Below are positions 1-12,228 of a stretch of DNA of 64,000 nt, one piece after another; the first letter of the stretch is position 1; every line of letters begins with the position of its first letter. The DNA comes from Rhizopus arrhizus (Eukaryota; Mucoromycota; Mucoromycetes; Mucorales; Rhizopodaceae), in the NCBI GenBank assembly GCA_024220505.1, contig JAKZZE010000003.1, positions 496,001 to 560,000 of the forward strand. Direction: 5' to 3'. The notes beneath the pieces are model-generated. The model was given only the letters and a program-made list of their open reading frames with translations. It searched no databases and had not been told where the DNA came from. The translations under genes and the position numbers were made by a program.

Positions 1-1
1 C

Positions 2-1036
2 ATCAACGCTTGGATTTCTAAATGCCCAAAGTGTCAACTGGCTGCTTCTCCTGATAAAAACAATCACCATGCTCCTATGAAGCCTTTGGAAGTACCTCCA
101 GCTTTTTCAAGATGGCATCTTGATTTTATAGGTGAACTGCCTATTACAAGGAATGGAAACCGATGGCTTCTGATGGCTGTAGACTATACTACCAATTGGC
201 CTATTGCTAGAGCACTGAAAAATGCAACAGGTGAAGAAATTGTAAAATTTATATATGAAGAAATAGTTATGCGTTTTGGGTGCCCACAAGAAATCATTAC
301 AGATAGAGGACCAAATTTCATGTCCAAGGTTGTGAAGCAATATATAAAAAAAATTAAGACTCGCCACAATTTGACTAGTGCCTTTCATCCAAGAACAAAT
401 GGAAAATGCGAGAGGCTCAACCAAACATTCAAGAAAATGCTCACCAAATATGTTGATGGTGCTGTTCACAGTTGGGACGAGTATATAGATGCTGCTTTAT
501 TTGCTTGTCGCATTCGAAAACATACCACTACCGGCTTTAGCCCATATTATCTAACTTATGGAGTTGATCCTCGTATTCCTGGTGACCATCAAAGACCTTT
601 TATACAAGAATTCGTTGAACAGGATGCCGAGTTGATCTCCCAAAATGCTTTGGACTATCTTAGGCGATTACGTGAAAACCGTTACCTTGCAGAAGAAAGA
701 TTAAGGAAACAATCTGCTATTGACAAAGCTCGTTGGGATTCACTGCTGAAAAATCAGAACATACAAGTGTTTACTGTTGGTGATTACGTATTAATGCGGC
801 ATGAAAGCAAGAAAGGTTTGGAATACAATTGGATGGGTCCTTACAAGGTGATCAAGCGAAACTTAGATTTTAACACATATCAACTGCAAGAAGTTTCGGG
901 CAAGATCTATTCCTCTTGGGTACATACTGACAGACTACACCTGTGCAAATACAATGGTTCTTCTATAAACAAAGCCTGGTACGTTCCTAGAGCAGCTCGA
1001 AATGAAGACGACACACATGTTTCTGCTTCGACTTAA
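2..1036 (+). CDS. Ty3/gypsy integrase, 3' end of pol (5' end outside the window)
   Basis: This is the C-terminal part of a Ty3/gypsy LTR-retrotransposon polyprotein; integrase joins the element's cDNA to the host chromosome. The frame is open from the window edge. A CPKC pair at bases 23-34 is the second half of the HHCC zinc finger. Counting from the first Met (base 77), the catalytic triad is D16 (HLDFIG), D76 (TDRGPNF) and E112 (GKCERL), which gives the D-D-35-E spacing of retroviral-type integrases. A GPY/F-like segment (WMGPYKV) lies near residue 257. The frame is intact to its stop and is followed 62 bp later by a purine-rich tract and an LTR. No reverse transcriptase is visible because the element runs off the window. 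This stretch shows no sign of decay. Confidence 0.93.
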   Translation: MNAWISKCPKCQLAASPDKNNHHAPMKPLEVPPAFSRWHLDFIGELPITRNGNRWLLMAVDYTTNWPIARALKNATGEEIVKFIYEEIVMRFGCPQEIITDRGPNFMSKVVKQYIKKIKTRHNLTSAFHPRTNGKCERLNQTFKKMLTKYVDGAVHSWDEYIDAALFACRIRKHTTTGFSPYYLTYGVDPRIPGDHQRPFIQEFVEQDAELISQNALDYLRRLRENRYLAEERLRKQSAIDKARWDSLLKNQNIQVFTVGDYVLMRHESKKGLEYNWMGPYKVIKRNLDFNTYQLQEVSGKIYSSWVHTDRLHLCKYNGSSINKAWYVPRAARNEDDTHVSAST

Positions 1037-1097
1037 TAATCTGATTTCCTTTGGTTTCCTTCTCCTTACTTAGTTGATAAGAGACTATCAACATTTT

Positions 1098-1383
1098 GGA
1101 GAGGGGGTATTGTCATATCTTTTTATTCTATATATGGATATTTGTGTTGCTTTCCTTTTAATGAAGTTTGTATTCAACAAGTTACATGCTATGACTCACA
1201 AGAGAGTTGTTTATATTCAATATCAACATGACTCATGAATTATGACAATACTTGTATATATCTTAGTTTTGTAAAGTAATATAAATAGACATAATAATTA
1301 TTAGAAATAAAAGGACAATTATCCACTACCTAATCTTTAAGACTATATTTCCTTTTATATACAATACTATAAAGAGCACGACA
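1098..1383 (+). repeat. Polypurine tract and probable 3' LTR of the gypsy element
   Basis: A purine run (GGAGAGGGGG, near 1098-1107) sits where the plus-strand primer of a gypsy element is expected, just after the integrase stop. The sequence from 1111 (TGTCATATC) to 1383 (GAGCACGACA) begins TGTC and ends GACA, and carries a TATA-like ATATAAATAG near 1280. That matches an LTR of 273 bp. The 5' LTR is outside the window, so the ends and the target-site duplication cannot be checked. Confidence 0.5.
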
Positions 1384-3877
1384 GTTGTAACAGTGTCGTG
1401 CTTGATCACGAACAGATATTTTATAAGATAATTAATAAAGGTACTGTGACGCAGTTGGTGTAACTTTTGCGGAAGAAGGGACTCAGTCCTAGGAGGGACA
1501 TCAGTCCCTGAAGATAAACAAAAAAAGTTCAAAAATAGAAAAACACAAAAAAATCACAACCCTATAAATATCCCTTTATCCTTTCACTTTTGAAAGACTT
1601 ACTTACTTTTTGATATATACTTACTTTTGATATAACTTACTTTTTACTTACTTTTGACATATTTTACTTTAACATAAAATAAAAAGAATATCTTCAAGGA
1701 TCTACATTTAAAATCTTTCTGATCCCCTACATATATATCAAGTCAAGTCCTTTGAAGTCAAATTATCTTCATCGTATCAATTTTATATTCTCTTATCAAG
1801 AAAACTCTTTATTACTTTTTACTGTTTGATCTACAATACAAGATCTGGTGGTCACTTACTACAAGCAAACCAAATTTATCAACATAAACACAAGCTTTTG
1901 ATCTCAAATTCTTTTACACTTCAAAGAAAAGTCAAATTATTTCTAAACTCTTAAGGCCATTTAAACGAAACAATACCTATCACAAGAAAAATTACAGTAC
2001 TGTAGCACAACGACCGTGGAAAATTCAATTGTTGGTGCCACGAAGCTTGCCTAAATTCATACAATCATGCAAATTCATACAGCTTCCTGAATTGATACAA
2101 CTCTGTGAATTCATACAAAATTAAACTTTTATCACACCATCACCAAAAACAACATATAATCAGAAAAACCAAAAAAAAAAAAAAAAAAAATATAAATAGC
2201 CCAATGTATCTTATTCTTTTTTTTAACTTCACTCTTAACCTACTCTTAACTTTTGTTTTACTTTACTTTTTGATTATTTTAATAAATATCATATAAAGTA
2301 AATCTCTTTTGTTTTTCTTTTATTTTATCTAATATCAAGAACAAGAAGTCCCTTGAAGCAAATACACTTCATTGTAATCCCTTTTTTTTTATCTTTTTAC
2401 TTTATTTTATTCACAACAGTTTGATCTACTTAACAAGATCTGGTGGTCACTTCTTACAAGCGAACTTATATTCAAATCATTACTCTTTTTGGAATCAAAT
2501 CCTACCTAAACCTTTGATCTTATATCAAGACTCTCTTAAATCAAACCTATTTAACACTATAAAAACCTTACAAACTCCAATCTCACACCAGATGATAAAT
2601 TAAGTAGTAAAAAGCTTCCTTATTTATTTAATAACTGTAAGGTCTATTTATATTATTTATGTTTGCTGCGGTGAAGATGTTTAATAATTGTAGCTATTGA
2701 AAGAAGACAAACAGTAAATATTATTTTTGTACCACGCCAGTTAGAAAATGAACTTCTGCGTAACAATCTATTTGAAAACGGAGTATCAACTCTTTTGCTT
2801 GAAAACCAAAAACAGCACAAAATCATAAAAACCAAAAAACATATAAATACCCTCATATCTTATCCCTATTTTTACTTCACTTCACTTCACTTCACTTTAC
2901 TTTTCTTTATTACAGAATATTATATTCTTTTTATCTTTTCTTTATTTTATAAACCAATAAAACCATCAAGCGTTCAAAAGAAACCCTTTGGTCTGTGTTC
3001 TATTCAAAATACTGAAGTCCCTTGAAGCTAAATCAACTTCATTGTAAACCTATTCCTAAACCTCAAGAGTTTAGCCTATTTTAACAAGTTTGATCTACTT
3101 AACAAGATCTGGTGGTCACTACCGACAATACTTATTTACTTACAAAAGTAAACCCGCAAACAAGCTATATACATAGAAAAGAAAAATTTACACTATGATG
3201 TTATTATTGAAGATACTGCGGTTCTACTGCGGTTGATATTTTACAATTGAAAGGCCAAAGGAATAATCGTGTTACATACCAAAAGTGGAACAAAAGGTAT
3301 GACAACACACTGTCGTGTTTGATCACGAATAGTCTTTTTATAGTGAAGCTCTTATACTGTAACACTGTAACACGAACAATGATTTAGTCCCCGATACAAA
3401 CATCACACTGTAGCTTTGTTGCCATCAATGTCCGGTTATCCTTACACTACTTCCAAAAGAGGTTTAGCCAGAAATTAGCTTTTATTGATTTACTTTTACA
3501 ACAGCAAATGTTAACAAAAAAAATAGAAAACGTGAGAAAAACCAAAAACATGAAAAGATATAAAATACTCCCCTTTTTCAACTTTACTTTTGACTTACTT
3601 AACTTCCCTCATATATTTTAGCAAATAAATATCAAGTTCCCTTTTTATAAAAACCTCTGAATTATTCATATCGAGCACGAACAAGTCCCTTGAAGCCAAT
3701 ATATCTTCATTGTAATTCCTTTTTTTATTTTATTCTTTTACTTTTAATTTTTACTCTATCAAACTCAAGTCTGATCTGCTTAACAAGATCTGGTGGTCAC
3801 TCTTACAAGAACCGAAATCAATTATACTTAGTCAAGAATTACTTTTATTCCAAGCAAACGCGCTTATATTTTATCTA
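1384..3877 (+). repeat. Four tandem, diverged LTR/leader units
   Basis: The motif AGATCTGGTGGTCAC occurs at 1841, 2436, 3105 and 3786, each time preceded by a TTTGATCTAC-like stretch. About 100 bases before each is an AAGTCCCTTGAAG...CTTCATTGTAA block, and before that a TATA-type box (TATAAATA near 1562, 2190 and 2840, weaker near 3555). The periods are 595, 669 and 681 bp. Each unit looks like an LTR 3' half followed by leader sequence. The start motif TGTCGTG(C/T)TTGATCACG is seen at about 1394 and 3310. No coding sequence was recognised. The units differ from each other, so the array is old or was built by repeated insertion. Confidence 0.55.
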
Positions 3878-5507
3878 CAGTAGCGGACAAAACTGGTGCA
3901 CAAAAATTAAAAGCAACATTGTATCTCCGCCATATGTCTGCGACTTTTGTGGCATATACCGTCTGAAAGACAGTCCAAAATATACATTATGTTATGTAAA
4001 CCGGAAGTGTACCGGACATCCCCCAGGCATAAGGTCATTTTTAGTGATTTTTTGCATATTTCAATTTTCGCCAAAGATGTGGTGCTTGTCTAGCCTTCTT
4101 TCAATTTTCCCCGTATCTCTCCCGTTTGCTTTCAGATTTCACCGCATATTAGTGAATTTTAGTAGCTCTTAAAAAATATATAAAACCGTAGTTATTTTGT
4201 ATTTCCCATTGAATCCCCCCTTTTGTTTTTACCCTATTCACTATAACGAAGTACTAGCCTTATACGTTTAAGAAAATAAGCAACTGTAAAAACGAAACTC
4301 TGAGATCTGGAATACACTTAGTTCGTACGACAACAGATTTTTCTAGAATAACAAGAATCTCTAAATGGACAATCAACAGGAGAAAGAGGGAAGAAAGAAA
4401 CTTAATGTCTTGTGATCATGAAGGTCTCCCGCTTTTAGTCTGAAAAGTTACTAGCTCAATCACCAACCTAAAGCTTGGACAAGGTCCGTTACACACAGTT
4501 TCCGATGCTCAGCACATTTTGAGGACCTTAAGATACAGTATTAGCAAATTGTCAGTCTGAAGGCACTGTAGGAAGCTAGATTTTGAGTCTGGAAGTAAGG
4601 AATCGAAGAATTTCATCAGCTGTATTAGCCGGAAAAAGCGATGAATGTGGTATCACGACAAGCCATTGTATACAATAGAGGGCTGGAAGTCTGCTATCTT
4701 TAGCAATGAAACAAATATGAATATTATGGATGCAGATAGTATACACTAATATTGAAAGCAAGTCGAGCAACCTGAGCGATTTTTTCACGGTGATCAAACA
4801 ATGAAGCATGCTGGCTGCTCTGTTATGTTTTAAGGCTGTATTAGATATTGAGGACCAGAATATGTGTGTCAGGTATACGATGGTATAATGAACTCATAAA
4901 TATGCACATATATTTCGCTTACTTCATACCACAAAAGCCTAGCGTATAATGGTCTAAAACGTCGTAATCTCTCGTTTCAGTATGACGATGACACAAGGCA
5001 CAAGTCGACGCATGTCACAAACTCAATATTTGATAACAGCGCTTCTGTGCTACAAGTTTAGCCGCTACTAATCCCGGCCTAAGTCCGCTTAAGCATACCA
5101 GGTGGCAATTGATGGCAAAGGTATGATGATACGACACTAGATCAAAAAGGGTCGATGATCTTTGGAAAAGAGTAGTTAAAGAGCCGGGTTCTTTTATTGA
5201 AAATGATATACACGCATATTATTAGCATATGCAAAGAAGAACATCCGATGATATCAAGAGATGAGATGATTATATAAAGTCTAAGGTCTTAGCCACTTTT
5301 GCGGTTTTTAGAAAATATAAAATTTTATAAATTTAAAGCACGCTTATCGCTCAGTTTTAACAATGTCATGCTTAGAACATACATAAATTACAATGACTAG
5401 TATATCCTCCTTCTAGTACAGTTTCATGACTATTGCAATTACCATGAGCAGGTAATGGTAGTTAAAAGCTGAAAAAAAGTTTTGTGCACCAGTTTTGTCC
5501 GCTACTG
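3878..5507 (+). mobile_element. Dead Tc1-type element, 1,630 bp, copy 1
   Basis: The ends are CAGTAGCGGACAAAACTGG and its inverse, flanked by TA at 3876-3877 and 5508-5509, which is the Tc1/mariner target duplication. The interior holds a badly decayed plus-strand transposase: between about 4,830 and 5,100 a broken frame reads G-P-E-Y-V-C-Q-V-Y-D-G and later F-Q-Y-D-D-D-T-R-H-K-S, which are the usual Tc1 blocks with stops between them. A copy of the same length lies at 31,014-32,643 and shares the stops. Neither can make an enzyme. The right end abuts the L1-like element. Confidence 0.85.
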
Positions 5508-5509
5508 TA

Positions 5510-5878
5510 CAACACGCCCGGGTTCTTCGCTCAGCTACTTATAAGATGCTGACATCTGAAGATTCCACCTATACGAATAACAGCACAATTCCTGTTGTTC
5601 CAGCTGTTAAGGTCTGTCCACATTGTAAGAAAGAAGGTCATGTTCGTAAACAACATCGTGATTGTGAATTCTACGTACTCCATCAAACGAAACTCTCTGG
5701 CAAGCTTCTGCCTTCCAATGAGGATACAGAAATGATGGAGTATCCTGAACCTTCTGTTCACACGATTTCCAACGATCTAGCTAATAAGGATGATATGAGT
5801 ATCGATACACAGGGAGGGATTGCCTCTGAACATCTGGTCGCACCATATAGTGGTGTTGATCCTCTACCTTCTCAATAA
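5510..5878 (+). pseudogene. C-terminal part of an ORF1-like protein of an L1-type element
   Basis: This open frame runs into the endonuclease region of the L1-like element downstream. It contains one cysteine/histidine cluster, CPHCKKEGHVRKQHRDC (bases about 5,618-5,668), resembling the zinc knuckles of non-LTR retrotransposon ORF1 proteins, which bind the element RNA. The upstream part is missing because Tc1 copy 1 sits at 5,508. The assignment rests on position and the zinc cluster only; the rest of the protein is not recognised. Confidence 0.45.
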
Positions 5879-6354
5879 TCTTTATAAATACGCATCTTTA
5901 TTGAATACTTGTACGGCATTTAACTCTTACGAAACCTCTAATCCCCCGGATATCTCTCAACAAACAAATTCAGTTAACTTTCGAATTGCTACTCTCAATT
6001 GCCGCAGTCTTGCCAAGACGGCTGATGTATCAGTTCGAAATCATTTTATTCGCTATCTTCGCACTCGTCCTCTTGATCTCCTGGCACTTCAAGAAACGCA
6101 TGCGTCAACTATTTCGCTACAAGAAACATTCCACCTACAATTTCAAGCTATTGATAGCCTTTGGTGTTCTCATTGTGGCCTGGTATATTTCTCTCCACTG
6201 CTCTCATTTTCCGACACAGTATATAGTCCTTGTGGCTGTAACATTACCACTAATATCTCGCATGCACTGTACGCTTTTGCTCCTGTTTATGTTACTGTGA
6301 TGTACGCTCCTGCCAACCGACGAGACCGATTCTTGTTCTTGGACAATTTGGCTC

Positions 6355-7154
6355 TGTTGTAAACACATGAGATATTTGCAGATAATTAAGTGAGAAAAAA
6401 GAAAGGAAATAGTGCTTGAAAACTAGTGAATGAGTCTCTATGCAACCTCTTTATTAGATTTCAAGACGAGAGAGAGAACCCATTTAATCAAACTACGCCT
6501 TTATATAGGAAATGAAATTATTCAGGGACCGAAGTGAGTTCAAGGTCAATTTTAGTATTGAGCTTGAACAATATAAACATTGTATATGAGCTTTTAAGGA
6601 ATATGTAATAAGTAATATTATGTATTCAGTACTTGTTATTTCTTATATAAGATCTGAGTAATCTCATACGAATAATAGTATTTAATGAGGTAAATACGAC
6701 AACACAGTTATTTTCTATATGATATCAGTTGTATTAAAATAAATAACGATACACAAAAAGATTAAACTATGATTGAACAATTCCACACTTTTCCAAATTT
6801 AGAACAATAAGATCAATATCTGTCATCCTAGAGAGTCTAATCAATTGTCAACCCCAAAAGTAATTAGATCAAAGTTAATTGACTGGTTATTATTTCTATT
6901 GTTCAACTTCAGATGCATATATTAGAACATCGACAAGCTTTAGCTTAATCATTGGTTCTTCAGCACGACATCGTGACCGAGTCTATATCTTTTATATCTA
7001 CGCTCACAAAGAATATAAATAGATGCCAACTTTTTATCCATAAAGCGGGGGCCTTTTGCAATATAAAGAAATCTGCAATAAAGAAGGATTTTAATTTTAT
7101 ATTACTGCTATTGTTTTTTTGTTTAATTTTTTATTTAATCTTGCGATTAAAACA
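6355..7154. repeat. 800-bp LTR composite inserted in the L1-like element
   Basis: The insert begins TGTTGTAAAC and ends GATTAAAACA, and is flanked by GGCTC on both sides (6,350-6,354 and 7,155-7,159), a perfect 5-bp target duplication. Removing it restores the L1 endonuclease frame. Its left third is the reverse complement of an LTR found at 26,115-26,221 plus 27,877-28,000, with a TATATAAAGG box near 6,510 on the minus strand. Its right part (about 6,808-7,154) matches 23,440-23,780 and has plus-strand TATAAATAG and AATAAAG signals. It therefore joins pieces of two LTR families in opposite orientation. No protein is encoded. Confidence 0.75.
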
Positions 7155-7381
7155 GGCTCAAAACCGTGCTCCTTTGCTCCCTATTTGTAATCATCGTCAT
7201 ATTCTACTCGATGATTTTAATTATACATATGCCACTCATCTCTCTTTTAGCCCCTCACGTCAGGCTCCCATTTCTTGGCTGTCCTTCGTGGATGCCCAGT
7301 TACAAGATTGTGTTACTGACTTGGATTGTGCCCCTGAGGTTACGTTTTCAAGAGGTGCAGCTCGTTCATGCATTGATTATA

Positions 7382-9053
7382 CAGTGGGTGGACTAATTGT
7401 CCCAGTGTTTCAACATTTTTTACTTTGGACACTGTAACTCGACCAATTCTTAGGCTATGTGGCTATTTTTATGCTCATTAGAAAGGTCGCACGTCGTGCT
7501 ACATAATATTAAAGAGCCATTGTTCGGAGTTAGCACAGTCTGAGTTAATCAGCAATAGAAAAAAAACACCGCACTGGGACAATTTTTCCGCTACCTGCTT
7601 ATTTTGCAATGTGTTCTAAACATCGCCTTTTTATCAATCAGAAATCACCGGAACTTACGTACCAGTCTTATCTATGATAATCTATGACTCATATCTTTAA
7701 TGTAAAGTATAAATAGCTTTATGTTATTCTTTTTTTTAACATTATTCTTAGTCTCTTTATATACTGCACTTCTTACGACTTTGTCCCGCATCAAATGACT
7801 CCTACTATCAGCAAATCTGTTCAGAAACAAATTCAAATGCTTTTGGCTAGTAATATGACATATGAACAAGTTATGGAACACATCCCAGAACTGAAAAAGT
7901 TCACTTTAGGTAGGTATGTGAGCAAGTCTTTTCTAAATCAAATGAAGGCAGCCCTTGGTAGAAGAGCAACTATTTGTGAAACTACCAAGTCATACATCCG
8001 TAGACAAGTAATAAATGGTGAACTCAAGACAGCCAAAGCAGTACATCAATATCTGAATGGTTTGGGATATACTATTGGTTATTCTGGAGTCTTGAAGCTT
8101 CTTAAAAGTATGAACTTCAGAGCTAAAATCAAAGCGAGGAAGCCTCTGCTCAGTAAACAGCACAAGGAACGACGTTTAGCATGGGCTATGGCCCACAAAG
8201 GCTGAACAACCGATGACTGGAGGCGTATGGTGTTTAGTGATGAGACTAAAGTTAATGTTTTCGGATCAGACGGTTGCAAGTATTACTGGAGCCGACCAGA
8301 CGATGTATTGCAGCCTCATCACTTAGACCTTACAGTGAAAGGCGACCAAGGAAGTGTTATGGTATGGGGTTGTATTACTTATGATGGCCCTGGGTATGCT
8401 TGTTGGATACATGATGGAACTATGAAAGCTGAGGATTATGTAAATATCTTGGAAACTACACTTATGGACAGAGTAAAGTACTATGGATACAATCCTGAGA
8501 ATATCTATTTTCAACAAGATAAGGATCTCAAGCACACTTCGAAGCTTGCTAAGCAATGGTTTGTGGATAATAACTTCAAGAGTGATCATATCTTTAGCTG
8601 GCCAGCCCAAAGTTCCGATGTAAACCCTATTGAACATGTATGGCATCACCTTAAACTCAAGCTGAGTGTACATGACACTAAGGCTAAAGGAGTGCATGAG
8701 TTATGGGAAAGAATCGAAAAAGAATGGAATACTTTTACAGTGGATGAGTGTAGAAGATATATAGATAGCATGCCGGATAGTTGTAAAGCAGTTATTAATG
8801 CTAAAGGGGGACATACCCGTTATTAAATAAAATTTACGTTCAAGCGGAAAAATTGTCCCAGTGCGGTGTTTTTTTTCTATTGCTGATTAACTCAGACTGT
8901 GCTAACTCCGAACAATGGCTCTTTAATATTATGTAGCACGACGTGCGACCTTTCTAATGAGCATAAAAATAGCCACATAGCCTAAGAATTGGTCGAGTTA
9001 CAGTGTCCAAAGTAAAAAATGTTGAAACACTGGGACAATTAGTCCACCCACTG
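7382..9053 (+). mobile_element. Tc1-B, Tc1-type DNA transposon
   Basis: The ends are CAGTGGGTGGACTAATTGTC and its inverse, with TA at 7,380-7,381 and 9,054-9,055. The terminal arms are about 211 bp (7,382-7,593 and 8,843-9,053). Each arm carries the terminal motif twice in inverted orientation: the outer AATTGTCCCAGTG is mirrored near the inner end as CACTGGGACAATT. Removing the element restores the L1 frame (CIDY joins IFDSLDLY). The single gene inside has one nonsense codon. Confidence 0.95.
7795..8826 (+). pseudogene. Tc1-B transposase with one nonsense codon
   Basis: Tc1-family DDE transposase of 343 residues, a DNA cut-and-paste enzyme. The N-terminal half is the paired helix-turn-helix DNA-binding region, from MTPTISKSVQ. 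The catalytic blocks are VFSDETKVN, FQQDKDLKHTSK and DVNPIEHVWHH, so the acidic residues are present. A TGA at 8,203-8,205 falls where relatives have TGG, just before DDWRRMVFSDE, and splits the protein before its catalytic core. That codon is the only disabling change noted, so the copy may have died recently. The ATG at 7,795 gives the same N-terminal length as its relatives. Confidence 0.9.
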
Positions 9054-9318
9054 TATTTTTGACTCTCTTGATCTTTATGAATGCAAAGAATCATCTACTG
9101 TCCCATTTATTCAGCCTTCTTGGTCAGATCACTTTCTTGTCACCGCCAATTTTGCCTTTCCGGCACCTGCTCATTCCTCTGCCATTGGTAAAGGTTTGTG
9201 GCGGGCACATCCACGTCTGGCATCTTCGGATTCCTTTCGCGACCTTATTCACCGAAGGATTAATAAAACCATGCAATCCATCGATCTTCGCCTCTCTTCC
9301 CAAGAGAAATGGGACTTG

Positions 9319-9640
9319 TGAAGTGTTTTAAGTATTCAAAAATAGGATAAACAAGAATTAACGAGACCGAACAATAGTTCTAAAGTGGAATACTTTTATT
9401 AAAGATTTCAAGGCTAGTTATATTAGTTGAGCAAGACCTGAGATTAGATGACAAAAAATAGTTACGACCGATATGATTTGACATGTATAAGAAAATTTTT
9501 ATAAACTATCTGGATATTAAGTGAAACTTGGCTGTTTAGGGCAGTGATAATTATCAGAATCTATTCTTATTCATACTCATTTGTAAAGATTTAGTCCAGA
9601 ACGATAAGACTGTATCTTATTGACATGTCAAAACATGACA
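9319..9640 (-). repeat. Solo LTR (family c) in the L1-like element
   Basis: The sequence is the reverse complement of the LTR at 34,135-34,476. On the minus strand it begins TGTCATGTTTTGACATGTC and ends CTTAAAACACTTCA. The flanks read ACTTG on the left and ACTTC on the right, a 5-bp duplication with one mismatch. Removing it rejoins the L1 frame (QEKWD followed by FVKSSVAQ). It carries a degenerate TATA region near 9,430 and no coding sequence. Confidence 0.85.
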
Positions 9641-12228
9641 ACTTCGTTAAATCTTCGGTTGCTCAATCTGCTAAATCATTCTCTCGTCGTTCTGCTTTGG
9701 ATCTAACTAAAGCTAAATCTTTGTTGCATCGAAAACGGGCCGATATAACCAAAAGCCTTGCAACCAACCCTGACCTTGCATCGACTCTGTCTCCTCAATT
9801 GTCAATCGTCGAAAATCAACTTGCATCATTACAGCAATACCATGTGGAAACACTAGCCTTGCGAGCGGGTATCCGCTGGAGGGAACAAGGTGAAGTCTCT
9901 GCTGGATATTTGAAACGCACAGTTGCTCAGCTCCAGACACGTCAAACCATGAAACAATTGGTTCATCCAGTCACCTCAGCGATATGCTCTACTTCTGATG
10001 AACTTTTGGATGCGGCTGTTGGATTTTACTCTAACTTGTATTCTCCTGAACCGATTGATTCCAAGGCTGTTGAAGATCTTCTCTCCTCCCTTCCATAGAC
10101 TCTTCGCTTATCTGATTCTGATCAACGGTTTTTATTAAATGGAATTACTTATGATTCTCCGATTCATGGTGTTTCTCATTGTCCTAGACGCAGTAGTCCT
10201 GGGCTTGATCGTCTGCCATATGAAATTTTACAGTTGATTTTTACTCATCCTGCTTGTCGAGACCTTTTACTACAAGTCTAAAATGATGCGCTATTGAAAG
10301 ATATTTTCCCTTCGTCCTGCTTTGGTACGTCAGTCTCTCTCCTGCCGAAGAAAGGAGACCTCAAAAATCTCAAGAACTGGCGCCCGATCTCATTGATTAA
10401 CACGGATGCAAAAGTCTTTAGTAGATTGCTCAAAGCTCGTATGGTGCAATGTGCTCAGAAGCTAGTCATCCCTTACGAAGCTGGTTTCCTTGGAGACCTT
10501 TTTATCACTGATAACGAATTATTAATGAAACTGATCATGGAACACCCTCAACTGACTTCTTCCGACGCGATTGGTTTACTGCTTGACCAAGAGAAAGCCT
10601 ATGATCGAGTACATCCGTCGTACAGTCCTGCTGTTAACTGCCTAACAAAAATAAAATTTAAGATAATTCCCGCAAAAATATAGCTAAACTTTTTAAATTT
10701 TAATGGAACAGTGCTAAAACAACATATTTTTATTGAACAAATTTTTATAGCACACTAATTAGTAAAATGTGGCGGAATTTGAAAAAAATGAAAAATGACT
10801 ATAAAATCAATCTGCCAGCAAATCTTTAACGCTTTGTATATCCACCTTTAGCCTTGATAACCTCTTCAATTCTTCTTGGCATACTCTCGTAATACTTCTT
10901 CATGTCCTCTTTAGTGAATTTGTTCCACTCTGCATCAAATCTATCCCACAATTCATCCATATTTTCGGGCTTGGTGTCATATGCATCTAATTTCAACTTA
11001 ACATGATGCCAGAGGTGTTCAATTGGGTTTGATTTATCCAAGAATAGAAAGGAACAAGAGAGGACGAGACTCGATAAAGAGATTGCTTTATTTAATAAGA
11101 AAATGATACTCTATTTATACTTTTCATACACGGATAATATTTCATGTCATGGATTAATAATTAATGAGTATGATATAACTGATGACAAATAGATAGTGGT
11201 TACGTGTTCCTCCATTGTTATCTTTGTCATCATAAGCATTTATCCATAGAATACTCGTATATGATTGACTGCGATTGACTGTGATTTAGTTCCTGGATTT
11301 AATATAATTTAACCGTGCAATTACGCAGCATCTTATCCTTAATGAAGATTATCCGAATTAACCTGTAGCCTATCCATTGGATATATTTTACATGTACAGT
11401 AGGTGAAAGAATACGAGCAACCTTTTGGCAAAATTGACTTTTTTCGCTATATCAAAAGGTGCATGCCAACTACCGGCATGGGTCTCCTATGGTATATTTT
11501 CGGGGTCATGTGTCTTGAAACAGTAAAGGTCTCATGTAGCAATGCTGGAAATTGAGAGAGGAATGAGAATCCGAATTTAAAAATTTGACTTCCGACCAGC
11601 TTAAATTATGTACGGCAATCATATGTTTACATTTAAATCAACAACGAACATATCGGAAGACTATATAGCGTACTTGTATGGAACTGTGAGTGTTCCTCAT
11701 TGTATCCATATACAGTGGGTCAAAAAACTGCACCAACCTAACCTAATTTTTCGGAAATAAGAGCATAGGTCTGTCAGTTTTATAGCAAACATTATGAAAC
11801 TTGAACCAAACAAAGTTAATACTATTATTATTTATTGACAAAACTTTCAAAGTCAGAAGCTGAGTATACACTTAAAGCGAGCCCAGAAAAAAGCGGAGGT
11901 CGGTTGGTGCAGTTTTTTGACTTTTAAAATAAAAGTGGGTTTGACACTATATGCCCGGACTGAGGCCATTCCGGCAGATATAAATTAGTCTGTGGAGTAT
12001 GTAGTCACACTGGGGATCTTAAAATAAACTTTTTTGCAATTATTTTCCTTTTTTTTTCTTTCCTACTTTACCCAAACGTATCATACATCGCCAGTGTCTA
12101 TCCATCATTAGGAATGCCCAAAACGGTTCCATTCGATGTTCAAAACAGTATCAAACCACTATTGGAAGATAGAGTTGACCCCACAGTCATTGGGAAACGA
12201 GTTTGAGTGCATAGAAATACCGTTAATA

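Larger units (their letters stand above)
5946..10622 (+). pseudogene. L1-like endonuclease-reverse transcriptase, broken by three insertions
   Basis: This is ORF2 of a non-LTR retrotransposon, which nicks target DNA and copies its RNA there. Apurinic-type endonuclease blocks appear in order: TLNCRSL (about 5,990), LQETH (6,090), DDFNY (7,210) and PSWSDHF (about 9,118). Reverse-transcriptase blocks follow: RRSSPGLDRLPYEIL (10,190), PKKGDLKNLKNWRPISLIN (10,340) and LLDQEKAYDRV (10,580). The frame rejoins cleanly when the LTR composite (6,355-7,154), Tc1-B (7,382-9,053) and the solo LTR (9,319-9,640) are removed. In-frame stops at 10,096 and 10,279 show decay of the remaining sequence. The frame ends at 10,622, where Tc1-A and then DIRS sequence begin; the catalytic F/YxDD block and everything after it are missing. 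Confidence 0.9.
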
